This document shows positions 48,371 through 59,400 of a stretch of 64,000 nt of DNA, in pieces. The notes beneath the pieces are model-generated. The model saw only the letters and a program-made list of their open reading frames with translations. It made no database searches and was not told the DNA's origin. The position numbers and the translations under genes are program-made. The stretch spans positions 103,962,001 to 104,026,000 of the forward strand of contig NC_060207.1 in assembly GCF_021130785.1 (NCBI RefSeq). The letters are read 5' to 3'. The first letter of the stretch is position 1; every line of letters starts with the position of its first letter. The DNA comes from Homalodisca vitripennis. Lineage: Eukaryota; Arthropoda; Insecta; Hemiptera; Cicadellidae.

Positions 48371-48372
<2 letters not shown>

Positions 48373-48977
48373 CATATTTTTTGGGAAAATATGAAGACCA
48401 TATATTAGATATACTTTAGAACCAAAGGATAAATGTAAGTAATGCATTAATTATTTTTGTTTTAGTGTTGTGTTACCGGTACTGAAAAATGATTTTTTCA
48501 TTATGTACATAATTTCAAGCATTGTTATGTAACTATAGTAATTATATAAAAAAAGTCAACCATTATTTTTTTTCACATTAACAATGTTATAAAGAATATT
48601 AAAAAAATTCTTCCCATAGTAAAATTGTTTCTTATTAATTTGTCAAAAAAATAAAAACTAAAAAATAAAAATTGCTTTATACATTTTTTGGTTTTTACAT
48701 GCCAAAACTAATATTATTTTATGTTGTTTCATTTGTTTTGTAACATTTTATTGTAATACAATTTTTTACAAACATTTTGATACCTCTTTCATAAAAATAG
48801 TATGAAAAATAAAAAAAATATATTCTTTTTCCGGAAGCCCGGTAATACTTCTTATTATTCATTGGCATTTTTCGCATATGACTTGCAATATAGTTGCTAG
48901 TGCATTTCTTTTGTACTAAATATTTTGCCTTGTGGCATTCAAAGGGTTAATAACACAAAAATGAATGTGCTCCAGAC

Positions 48978-49175
48978 CTGGTACTGCAACAAAGAACTTG
49001 ACAGCGTCTCTGTGACCATGGAAAGAAAGCTGTGCCTGGGCCATGGAGCAGTACGGGATGAAGCTACCAGGAGTCAGTTGTGATGTGACAGAGTCTGCAA
49101 ACACTCTCACCACCCCTCCTGGCATCCGCAGGCTGTTCCCACTCCCCGCTCCACTTCCTGCTCCACCACAAGCAC
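48978..49175 (-). CDS. syd: syd/JIP3 internal exon with [14 protein letters not shown] motif
   Basis: This exon of 198 nt gives 65 whole codons plus split codons at both ends. It starts with a Gly/Ser-rich linker ([12 protein letters not shown]), then [20 protein letters not shown], and ends in [23 protein letters not shown], the most conserved block of the JIP3/JIP4 C-terminal propeller. The acceptor is TTTTCTGCAG, and the phase-1 entry matches the single A left by exon 51460-51573. The donor is CCAG|GTCTGG, weaker than the neighbouring GTAAGT, and leaves one G that joins the GC of exon 40388-40522. A TTAA-flanked transposon ends 27 bp beyond this donor. Reading frame continues past the donor for 20 residues or so into the transposon, which is not coding. 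Confidence 0.93.
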
Positions 49176-49664
49176 CTGCAGAAAACAAGTAACATGATAG
49201 AGTGAGTACACATTTTAAACAATGAGAATTGCTTCATATATTTGTTTGTATCCCAACTTTTTATTAATAATTTTTATTTCTTTTATCTTCATCCAGAATA
49301 TTTTCCAACTTTAAATAGTGTTCTCCTTTTCGATATAGTTACTATCCAGTATTAGCACAGAGAAAACTGAACATTAATTTAATGTTAACTAACCCTTAGT
49401 TCCCTAATTATCAGTTTTAAACCAATATAGACAAGAACGCAAAAAGAATTATGAGTAATTTGAATTTTTTTAATCCAAAATCTTGAATAATTTCAACTTT
49501 GTTTATGTTTCCTTGACTATTGTATCATGTACAATGTTAAAATAGGGTTGAATAAAATTTATTCAAACTTTATTTTGGATAAATCAAAATTGTTTTGTCC
49601 ATTGTACTATACATTTTCAGCTATAATTTCTAAATGTAGATGAGACATTCAGTGTCTAATACTG

Positions 49665-50215
49665 TAGTAACTGACTAATGCTGCACAGATCAATACCGTA
49701 CTGACTGGTATCACGCCACTTAGTAACTGACTAATGCTGCACAGATCATTACCATAATGACTGGTACCAGGCCACTTAGTAACTGACTAATGCTGCACAG
49801 ATCATTACCATAATGACTGGTATCAGGCCACTTAGTAACTAACTATTGCTGCACAGATGACTGGTATCACGCCACTTAGTAACTGGAATTATTTATTTTA
49901 ATTATTTATTTATTTTCTATTGCTGCACAGATCATTACCGTACTGACTGGTATCACGCCACTTAGTAACTGAAATTATTTATTTATTTTCTATTGCTGCA
50001 CAGATCATTACCGTACTGACTGGTATCACGCCACTTAGTAACTGGAATTATTTATTTTAATTATTTATTTATTTTCTATTGCTGCACAGATCATTACTGT
50101 ACTGACTGACATCACGCCACTTAGTAACTGGAATTATTTATTTTAATTATTTATTTATTTTCTATTGCTGCACAGATCAATACCATACTGACTGGTATCA
50201 GGCCACTTGTTGACC
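49665..50215. repeat. Intronic minisatellite, eight units in short and long forms
   Basis: GCTGCACAGATCATTACCGT is repeated eight times (with variants), each followed by ACTGGTATCACGCCACTTAG. The first units have a period of about 55 bp. From about 49890 the unit grows to about 72-87 bp by an AT-rich insert (GGAATTATTTATTTTAATTA and on). The fourth unit has an internal deletion. It lies in the syd intron between 49176 and 51459. Confidence 0.93.
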
Positions 50216-51459
50216 CTGTTTGATTCCATAAATTAAGCAATATTAATGTTTCCTTGTCATGAGTCACAGCTGTCAAGTATCAGTGTCTCTTCTCCCTACC
50301 ACTCCATTGTAAAACCTCTCTTTCTTGCAATGTCCTCGTTTACCCATCATTTGCCATTATTTGGGCATCAATATTGAGATCTCCAGAGAAGTCTTAAGTG
50401 TCAAGTCAATGGGATATTTTTTTATCTTAACAAACATGAGAGTTAAGAATCAGCATTGTTAGGGGAACACACAATCAAACCAATTATACAATTAGGAGTT
50501 TTAAGTTCTCTGATTCTCCATTGGTAATTGATCATGAAAGAAGTGAATGTTTTTAATCATTGATCTGAATTAGTTTTATTTTCCTTAACCTAAGTCCTTA
50601 GACCTATAAGTGGTAACTTTCAGTCTCTTTATAAAGTTGTCTTGACAATGATTGTAACAATTATTTGTTATAATCCTGTAATTTGACCTGACAGTTGCTT
50701 TTTAAGTGCATCATGCTTGGAAAAATATAATCTGAGAAAAAAATTATCATCTCATATTTTTAACCTTTTTTATATCCTCCCATTTTGACCTACATCAAAA
50801 TAGCACTGGTAAAAAATAATTTTTTTTTTCTTATGAAAAAATCTATCAATTTCAAGAAAAAACAGGTTGTGCGCTTATAAAATGAAAGTTTGTTCTCGAC
50901 TCCTAGGCTATTAACATTTAATCCTAAAAAACCTTTGTGCTGCTTACAGAATGATAGGATTTCAGGATGGCTTAGTTTGGGGGAAGGGGTTGCCTCTTGT
51001 TGAGATCCCAAGAGAACTCTGTCATGTTATCTTTAAAGAAGGGGAGACTAGCTCTGTTCCAGCTTCTCACAGACAAAGCGGGCAGGGGAAGCCATAATCC
51101 CTCATGTTTACACTTTAAAAACATTTAACATTAAGGAAGTCCCCTTCCCTTGGAGGATGATTCAGGGAACAGTTTTAGACTTTTGGAAACTTGCTATAAG
51201 TTTTATAATCTTTTAATGCATTTGCCATAAAAATTGCACTATTTTTAGATAATTAGGTGTTTTTTAGTTGAATATTATCAGAATGTAGGATACTTGTCGA
51301 TTTTTTTATCTGTAGAAAAAATGGAATTTCAAAAAAACTTTTTATAAAGATAAGTAAAGAAAATGTTATTTGCCATGTATTTGGCCTTCTTATTATATGT
51401 TAGTTTGCTTATTTAAACACATATGTGATCACAAAACTTGAGCAGAAAGAGCAACTTAC
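50216..51459. other. Intron sequence, nothing recognised
   Basis: Short chance ORFs only. It lies between the minisatellite and the next upstream syd exon. Confidence 0.5.
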
Positions 51460-51573
51460 TCTCTGAGAGAGGCACGGAGATGATGACGCCATTACCAGTC
51501 CCAATCCACAGCCGGTTGGAGGAAATCAGAAGAGCCGTTATCCTCACAAATGAAAATCCCAACTTTCCTGTGC
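51460..51573 (-). CDS. syd: syd/JIP3 internal exon, WD40-like domain
   Basis: Internal exon of the sunday driver/JIP3-JIP4 orthologue, an adaptor that links kinesin-1 and dynein to vesicle cargo and scaffolds JNK-pathway kinases. The 37 complete codons read [15 protein letters not shown], then [19 protein letters not shown], which is the C-terminal beta-propeller segment conserved between insect and vertebrate JIP3/JIP4. The acceptor is TTTTCAG before 51573 and the donor is a consensus GTAAGT from 51459. Both junctions are phase 1: the exon opens with GC to finish a Gly codon and leaves one A for the next exon. The family expects a preceding stretch ending in a Met-Leu-Gly-like sequence, and no exon for it was found between 51574 and 64000. 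The upstream intron therefore probably exceeds 12 kb. Confidence 0.93.
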
Positions 51574-53513
51574 CTGAAAACCATTTTATTTCTGATTTAA
51601 AACACTAATTTCACAAGTTTTAATGAAAAACAAATAAACAAGTACAAAACAAAACATAAATGCAAACTTTAAAACATATTATTTAAGGATGATAATGTTT
51701 TGGATTAGTGTTGAGAAAACACATTATTACATATATGAAAATGCAATATTAATTTGTTTCATATGTCACATACAATAAATTATAAATCAAGACTCTACAT
51801 ACTTAACGAAAATTTAGGAAGGTAATATTTTTAAGCAATTATAATCACACAACAAAAATTTTTGTGATATTGATAAGAAATATTTCCTTTAGGAAAGAAA
51901 TCTACCATCAACCACTTTGGTTCTAATAGAGATTGAAATGGAAGGGCTTAACAAAAAAAAATATCAATTTCTTCAAGGTAATTTTTAACTTCACACACTT
52001 TTTATGAACAACCATCAGACACTTGAATAATAGTTATAGCAGCATCAACCGACGAAATACTGAGAGTGAAAGATATCACCTTCAGCCAAATAATCAGTTC
52101 TTTTTTCTTATTGGCTGACAATGATATAACTTTTACTTATGAATCTGAAAGTTACTTTTAAACATATCAAGCTGAAATATACTTCTCTTGAAAACATTTT
52201 ACATTTTATTCTCCCATTTTGATTTTCAACAAAACTAGCATAGTGAAACTTAATTTCTTTCTTAGTAAAACATCCTGTACGTATTTCATAAAAATTAAGT
52301 TGTGACCTTATACAACACAATTCAACTACTTATTCCCGGACTATCATGCTGTCTACTTTAAGCATTCTCTTTATTAATTAGGCAACATTTCTCCATTACA
52401 GCTCAAAGAAACTAACAATTATTCGTCTTAGGCATCATTTGTAGGCTACGATACATGTGACAGGCAGGATATATAACAAAAGCAATATCAACCAGACCAG
52501 CAACAAAAATAATAAATATATTTTTTTTAAATTTTTATCATATTTTAACAGCCATATATGAAATTTATACTTGTTGCGATCATGATCACAAAATATTAAA
52601 ATTCAAATTTTTTGGGATGGTTAGTACCATATCAGTTATAAACAATACAATAATTAAAAACAAAACAAAAATTATGGCTGATAGATTATTGGGTCTATTA
52701 TTATTTGGCATAACGTCAAATACTAGCAGGAATTTCTCTTATTTCATCTATGTTGTATATAGTATGGGGCCGACAGAAGAAGTATTGAGGAAGGAAGAGG
52801 AGCATTCTACTTGATTTCACTGTAACAACTGTTGTAGCACGACTTAATTGGAATTAACATTAATTTCATTTAAGATATCTCAAATAAATTGTAAGAACGG
52901 ATTATCATAGAATAATAAATTATATTGTTTCCTCATAAAGTTTTGAAAACAGTTTAAAAATATTTTCATGAATTTGTTACGTACAGGGTGTGCCAAAATC
53001 TGGAGGTGTGGGGTTCGATTCTTAGGTTGTCAAATGTAAATGTGTCTAATGTTATAAAATCATTTTAAAGGTTTCAAAAACCTATAGCCAAAAAGCCATA
53101 TACTTTGGTGGGAACAAAAGTATTTTTTTGTTTATTTCAAAGCAGTAGCTGAAAAATCTGTGAAAAGTAATACTTTACATACTGAATACATAATACAGTA
53201 GTTGGAAAGATGATTAATTATTATTTTTATATGTACTTTCACAATAAAATTAAGATTTATTTTGGTATGCAACATGATCGTTTTCTAAAAGAGGTCTCCT
53301 TACAGTCCAAACTCAATTTTAAAAAAAAATTCAAACTTCTAATATCTCAAAATTTGTAAATGTTTCATTTTGATAAATATTATACATAATTTTGTTTGTC
53401 TGCGTAAACAAGATAAATTTTGTATTAAAAATGTTTTTCCAGCCCCATTAACATTAGAATAAAAAATATTTTTTGCGGCTAAATTAACATGTTTTTAATT
53501 TTGTTACAAAATG
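51574..53513. other. Probable intron, nothing recognised
   Basis: GTACAGGGTGTGCCAAAATC at about 52982 resembles a mariner-superfamily end without a partner. No upstream syd exon was found here. Confidence 0.4.
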
Positions 53514-53517
53514 TTAC

Positions 53518-54213
53518 CCCTTTTAGTGCTGGAGCATGATAAATAAAACAGTGTGTTTGAAAATGCCAGAGATTTTTCTCAAGGTACTGCTGAAAAATGC
53601 TAAAGCTATTTCAGTGATTTTGTAACTTTTACTAAAACATCCATAAAATCAAAACAATTTAAAAAATGCTCTTAATATTTATTTTATTTACAGATAAATT
53701 ATAAACACATAAACATGATATACTGCTAATGTATTATATTAAAAAAACACAAATGGTTATTACCAAAATACTTTTGAACATTTTTTTCAGTTTTATATGC
53801 AAAATAGCACTTGACAAAAAAGTCTTCAAAACAATTGAAAGACAATTGATTTTGGTTATCTATGTGAAACAACTAAAATTGTACAAATATAAAAAAAATA
53901 TTTTATTATCCATAAAACTGTAAAGATAATACTTTTTTGTGTAAACCTAAACCTTTTGTATGTTTTCACTTTTTCTCCTAGGCCTAATCTAGAATCATGA
54001 GATTGAAACACAGTTTATAAAATACACAGACTGACTTCCGAATAAGTGAAACTTTAACTAGAGACTATATTTTTCTTATAATTTGGTTCATTCTCATTGT
54101 TTGAATACCAAAACGTTTATAATATGTAAAAAAGTATAATTTTTAAGGTTAGCATATTTTGGGAGTCTTTGCAATGTCTGTATAGGCCTATATGGATGTT
54201 GGCACTAAAAGGG
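53518..54213. mobile_element. TTAA-flanked piggyBac-like non-autonomous element
   Basis: Right TTAA at 54214-54217, left TTAC (mutated TTAA) at 53514-53517. The ends are CCCTTTTAGTGCTGG and, inwards from the right, CCCTTTTAGTGCCAA (12 of 15 match). Interior 696 bp, AT-rich, no recognisable coding. Confidence 0.65.
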
Positions 54214-54217
54214 TTAA

Positions 54218-55894
54218 GGCAATTGCATTTTCATATTAATCTAAAAGGTTCTAAATCAACATAAATGCTATTTAAAGTAAATATCCATTTTTACGTGGTA
54301 ATTGAATAATGTCCATACAAAATTAGTTGATGGTTTTATCACTATGAATAAACAGATAACACTACTCTAATTCGTGTTTGCATATCTATTTTATAAATAA
54401 TAATCATATGTTTAGTTACAATAAGTTGTTGAAAATGTATTGATTAACCGAATACAACTTCTCAAATAATCACCAAACAATCATAATTATTGTTGATAGT
54501 ATGTTATTTAACTTATAGTTGATTGCTTCGCCCTGAACTACATAGCACTTTAAAAGAATTATCTGTGTTTCATGATTTTAAATGACATCTTTACTAGGAA
54601 AATACATAAAATAAATAAGCAAAACTGAAATGGCTAGGATCTCCTTAACTTTTTTAACTTAACCTTAATTAATGACACTAAAAATGTCTGAATTATATTA
54701 AAAGTATGTTTATTAATAAAACATGACTTATGAAACAGGTTTAATTTCAAACAAAATAATTTAAAACATATTTTCAATAATTTAACAAGAGTATCAATAA
54801 TAAGACAAATTTTGAATAAATCCTTACCTTTTATTGGCTTTAAAATTTTGTTTCAAAGTATCTTGATCTTGGTTACAGGAATATATCACAAATCTTGTAC
54901 AAAGTACATTGTTACCAATTTTGCTTGCTTATAACATAAAATCTTGTTAAATAATTTTGTAACACCTTGAATATTCAGCAAATTTTTCCAGTAGGCTTGA
55001 TTTTGTTTATGATTACCATTATAACTATGATAATTATAAACTTTAACTTATAGTACGGTGTTTCTCTTTCCTTCATTTAAATTTGAAGTATAACTCTAAC
55101 GGAAAATATATTTATGCAAAATACTGACCACATTTACTCTTGGTATGCTTTAAGTTAAAAATGACAAAAACTTATCCAACCTTACTACAGACTGTCACAT
55201 AACCAAACTACTTTACCTGAGAGCAAATAACCTTACTTACCTAAACTGCCCTACCTGAGAAATGAACCTGTTCATCAGATGTAACCTACATATGCCCTTG
55301 GGTTACATCCCCCTCCCATGAGTTAGATTTTATAAAGCACATGCATAACTGTCAGGTAGTTAAGTATATTTTTCTTCTTTTTCTCAACAACAAAACACAT
55401 TGTCCATTCTTTACCCTGTGCAGGATAGGTTTCAGGTATTTTTAAAATGTTAAGATATGGGTTGGGACGGTTAAAATACAAGTAGAGTAAGTTTTAACAC
55501 ACATGCAGTTCTTGACATGACATAATAATGCTGCTGCAAAGCCAATTTCCATGTGAATATATAATCTCACAAACCTCACAAAACAGGAAGGAAATGTTTA
55601 TTCCTTACAAAAGATAAGTGTGGTAGGTATAACGCATAAGTATTAAGTAAAAAAAATTAATCATTATGTAAACAAATTATACTGCTTGTAAATTGTTAGT
55701 ATATTGCTTATTTGAGTTTTTTTCCAGCATAAAGAAACTTGCTGTACCAACTTATTTATCATACAGTGGAGACACACATATATTTTCCCAGACATTTTTC
55801 TATGGTATCTATTTCAATACTTGCGCTTACTAAACAACACCCCAACTGGTGTTTCCAAAAAAGTTTTTTTTCAGCACTGATTGATAGATTGCTC
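54218..55894. other. Probable intron, nothing recognised
   Basis: AT-rich. The patch near 55160-55320 is richer in C but has no coding frame. Confidence 0.45.
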
Positions 55895-56230
55895 AGAGCA
55901 AAAGTAGTCTCATATAGGATGGCAGATGTAGTTAAACTAATTATTATAGCCTTTTATGGATGTATGACAATGACATTTAGCCGACTGCTATCAGATTTGA
56001 ACATTACTTAGAGCAAAATTAATGACAATTAGGACAGCAGATGTAATTACACAATTTTTAGCCTTTTGTAGTTAGCATGGAAATGAAATTTACTCAAGTG
56101 CTATCAGATTTGACATTGCACATAGCAAAAATAGTTTCAATTAGGGTAGCTGATGTAGTCAAACTAATTATAGCCTTTTGTGGTTAGCATGGCAATGATA
56201 TTTACCCACCTGCTATCAGACTGCAGCGTA
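55895..56230. repeat. Three diverged tandem units of about 112 bp
   Basis: Units begin AGAGCAAAAG (55895), AGAGCAAAAT (56010) and ATAGCAAAAA (56122). Each contains GCAGATGTAGTT-like, AGCCTTTT and GCTATCAGA phrases in the same order. Confidence 0.8.
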
Positions 56231-56612
56231 GGATCGGAACTGCACCACCGTTAGCAGAAGGATCAATGATGTACCAAGAGAGAACTATGCTGATAATGTT
56301 CAATATTTTTAGAGGCTTAGTCATATCGTCTTCATGTAATATATTATAGGGGGTAAAAATATCCTGGTTGTATTTAACACCGGTTTTGACATTGAAGTAC
56401 ATTTTTGGGATAAAAAAAACAAAATGTTGATAAGCAAACAAGAGAAAGAGTGCTGGTTGATATATACCTGAGGGAAACACTGCTACAGCGGTGCGCAAGC
56501 AGCAAACAGCAAACAGCCAGCAAACATCCAGTGAAAGAGTGAGCACAACAGACGACACATTTAGACCAAGCACAGCACTTCTGCTGAGTGCACCACATGA
56601 CATGCTACCCAT
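56202..56612 (-). other. Unidentified 136-codon ORF, hydrophobic
   Basis: Open minus frame starting MGSMSCGALSRSAVLGLNVS, with a hydrophobic middle (LFLLFAYQHFVFFIPKMYFN) and an end LSWYIIDPSANGGAVPILRC. Its last codons fall in a tandem repeat unit. The ORF is long for this composition and could contain an exon, for example up to a GTGGGT donor near 56209. It matches nothing I know and is not part of JIP3/syd. Chance is the default reading. Confidence 0.2.
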
Positions 56613-56845
56613 ATTTGTCTTACCATACTTGTTATCTGTTTCCCCATAAAATAAATGAAAGTATAACCCTTGACTAGGACATTTAGAGGATTATTACAGT
56701 TATTACAAACTACATTCCTGGACAAAATTATAGTTTATTACAGATAGTGTGATAAACAGTAAAATTTAAAGTTTGCTAACTTGAACGTATAAACAATATT
56801 GTTTTATAAATTCCATTCATACGAATGACCAATCATACGCATTAA

Positions 56846-56900
56846 CCCTTTGAGAAGCTAACACGTAATCTCATATCTAAAAACCTAGTTGTATTGTATA
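56846..56900 (+). repeat. Solo piggyBac-like end beside TTAA
   Basis: TTAA at 56842-56845 followed by CCCTTTGAGAAGCTAACACG. No partner end was found within the window. The extent is nominal. Confidence 0.35.
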
Positions 56901-57083
56901 AGCACACAGTCTAGTTTTGTATAAAATTAATAGAGGAATTATTCAACCACCACCTGCACTAATTTTGGAGAAGGTCAAAATGAAATTGTATTAAAAGGTT
57001 TAAAAATATCAAATAATAAATTTATTTATAGTTCTTGTCATTTTACACAAACTTTTAACCAACTGTCAGATATCCAAATAATA

Positions 57084-57553
57084 AAGGATTATCCAGAAAG
57101 TAAACAACGTTTCAATATAAACAAAAAATTATTGTACAAGTACTAAGTACAAGAAAAAAAATTGTATTATATACATTTGAAAGTGACACTAAAATACTAT
57201 TTTTCAACATAGTCACCATATAAATTTTGGCACATCATAGTGGTGGACTAGTTTTGAAATGCCAACGTTTTAAAATTCTACAGACTTCAACTAGGTAGCC
57301 ACACCCTCCTGCAGTTCAACGTTGTCATCAAAAAACACTGTATCACAAGCTAGGTCTTCATTGCTGGAAACAGGTGGTAGTCACTGGGTGCAAGATCTGG
57401 ATTTTAAGGCAAATGTGGAAAGACCTCCCATTTAAAATCATCCAGGACTTTTTGAGTCCGATTTGCCTTGTGTGGTTGAGTGTTGCCGTGCAAAAACAAA
57501 ATTTTTGAACATACCTTTCCTTTGAGCTTGTTTTGTATTATAGTTGTACCACA
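57084..57553 (-). mobile_element. Mariner fragment (C-terminal half) joined to a LINE
   Basis: After TA at 57082-57083 the sequence AAGGATTATCCAGAAAGTAA matches the end of the mariner at 18609. The next 450 bp share its layout, including TAAAATACTATTTTTCAACA and CACCATATAAATTTTGGCAC near 57193-57230. The minus strand is the 3' part of a mariner transposase gene, with many stops. It stops at about 57553, where LINE sequence starts, and the rest of the mariner was not found beyond the LINE. Confidence 0.72.
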
Positions 57554-57559
57554 TTCCAA

Positions 57560-59400
57560 GAAATCAAAAAGAATGGTTGCTAGGTTTGTTTGGGAGGGAT
57601 CTCTCCTGGAGCACTCTGTACATCCAAATCAGCATGCTTTCTCTCTAGGAAGATTATGCTATTCAGCACTGCATCAATTGGTATGCAGGATTAAAAAGGC
57701 GTTGTCAGGAAAAGAAGTAGCCATAGGTAATTTACTCAACACCATAGGAGCTTTTGACAATACAGGCACTCAGGCATTAATTTGTCAATGCGGTCTCGAG
57801 ACATAGTATTGATGGTCAAAAATGTGACTAAAGAAGGGCATTGCTCAGTCATGGTGGTTACCACCACTCTTATGGGAGCAAGCATCAGTGCAAGGACTAC
57901 GAAGAGCTGTCACCAGGGTTGTGTCTTTTCTCCTCTTCTATGGAACCTAGTTGTGGATGATCTGTTTGTGTCTTTGAACAACAGTGGTGACTTTGCACAA
58001 GGATATGCATTGTGATTCTTGTGTGCGGCAAGCTCAACACAATAGTCACGGAACTGACCAATGCTGCTCTGAACATGGTGGGGAACTGGTGTGATGGGAT
58101 GGGTCTAAGTGTCAACCCAGCCAAGGTTGATGTGGGTACCTTAACTAGGAGGCATTAGTTGGAGGGTATTGGTCCATTCTTACTGAGAGGCTCCTCACTG
58201 AGTTGAAGTCCAAGGTGAAGTACCTGTGTGTAATCCTTGGCCAGGAGCAGTACCTACTGTCTTCAGCAGGCAGGACTTTGGTCTGCCTCCGGCTGCAGCA
58301 GGGCACTGCAGAATTAGTATCCTGATTCAGGGAAATGGTCTGCAAATGATATCGAATCAGATACCACAAAGATTATCCTTCGACAAACCCTTTAGGAATG
58401 TCATAACCTCTAGGAAGGTTTGGTCAAAGGGAAAGAGACCTCTTCTACCATGAGCTTCAATGGTTTACAGACAGCTCTAAAACAAAAAGTGGCATAGGCG
58501 CCAGAATTGTGGGGTTGAGACTATATAGATCTGGTGGTCCCTATGGGTCCTTATCCCACAGTCTTTCAGGCAGAAGCCACAGCCATTATGGAGTGTACTC
58601 ATGAGAATCTTTATCTGCAGTATAAGAGTAAGACGTTTGGCCTTTTCACAGATAGCTAGGCTGCATTAAAAGCGTTGAACCTTTGTGTGTTCAACTCAAA
58701 ACTTGTCTGGGATTGCTATCAAGTCGTTTCTTCCCTTGCCACAATCAACAATGAGACTGTTGGTTCCTGATCATGAGAGGATCTCTGGGAACGAAAGAGC
58801 TAATGTCCTGGCAGACTTGTACTCAGTGTCCAATATGGTGGGGTATCAACCATTCTGTGGCATTTCTAGGTGTGAATCCTTTGGGGCTGTCTCCAAATGA
58901 GTTCACATTGAACATGAGAGAAGGTGGAGGCTGCATCTGGGTCTGAGAATCAACAGCTTGGTCCTACAGTCACCTTCTCCTAGGGTGGCATCTGACCTTC
59001 TCTCACTAAGTATGTATCAGTGTCTACTCAGGTTATGGGTTTGATTACGGGACATGGTCATATGAAGAAGCATCTTCACAGAGTCGGTATCCCTTGGGAG
59101 GATCCGCTCTCTAGAGCAGGAGGAAACTGCTGAACATCTGCCCTTTGACTGCCCTGCAATAGCAAGGGAGCAGTACACCATCTTTGGTACTTTAGATAAG
59201 GGTGACGAATTTTCCCAGGAGGACCTGATAGGTTGTTTTCGGTGGTTTGTAGAATTACTGAAACCGTAGACTGGTCGGCCAGTGGTGTGCTTCCAGGGTT
59301 CGCAAAAGGCCCTTGAGGCTTAAGTGCTTGGCAATAGACCGCCCCATAGAAGCCAAATTGTCAGTGTCATCTTGTTAACTGATGTTAATAACATTTATCT
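57560..59400 (+). mobile_element. 5'-truncated LINE with RNase H (LOA/I-like)
   Basis: Plus-strand non-LTR retrotransposon 3' half, fused to a mariner fragment on its left. It carries reverse transcriptase, RNase H and a C-terminal CCHC-type zinc-finger region, then a 3' untranslated region after about 59268. No clear A-tail or target duplication marks the right end, so 59400 is approximate. Confidence 0.8.
57570..59268 (+). pseudogene. LINE reverse transcriptase-RNase H, frameshifted
   Basis: Scattered over three frames: HQLVCRIKKALSGKEVAIGN and GAFDNTGTQALI (finger/palm), TTKSCHQGCVFSPLLWNLVV (the PQG-x-LSPLLW motif, here with HQG), a degraded GYADD box (GYAL then a stop) near 58005, then MVGNWCDGMGLSVNPAKVD near 58075. 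RNase H follows with ELQWFTDSSKTKSGIGARIV near 58450-58510 and a second piece LFTDS near 58648. The frame ends with ETAEHLPFDCPAIAREQYTI near 59125-59185. RNase H after the reverse transcriptase and the LSPLLW variant separate it from the other LINEs here and suit LOA or I clades. Loss of YADD and many stops make it inactive. Confidence 0.8.

Larger units (their letters stand above)
47866..48946. mobile_element. TTAA-flanked piggyBac-like element abutting a syd splice donor
   Basis: 1081 bp between TTAA at 47862-47865 and 48947-48950. The ends are CCCTTTGCGTGCCACA and, inwards from the right, CCCTTTGAATGCCACA (14 of 16 match). It carries three CpG-rich 44-bp subterminal repeats at the left and a (GT)n/CG-rich satellite near 48303-48370. 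No ORF over 75 codons has any likeness to a transposase. The right end lies 27 bp from the 3' end of syd exon 48978-49175, so it sits directly downstream of that donor in the intron. Confidence 0.85.

Noticed and set aside
48220..48447. 75-codon minus ORF with a THTHTH and RARAR run
   Set aside because: It is a translation of the GT/GC microsatellite inside a TTAA element.
52982..53005. GTACAGGGTGTGCCAAAATC as a transposon end
   Set aside because: No partner end was seen within a few kb.
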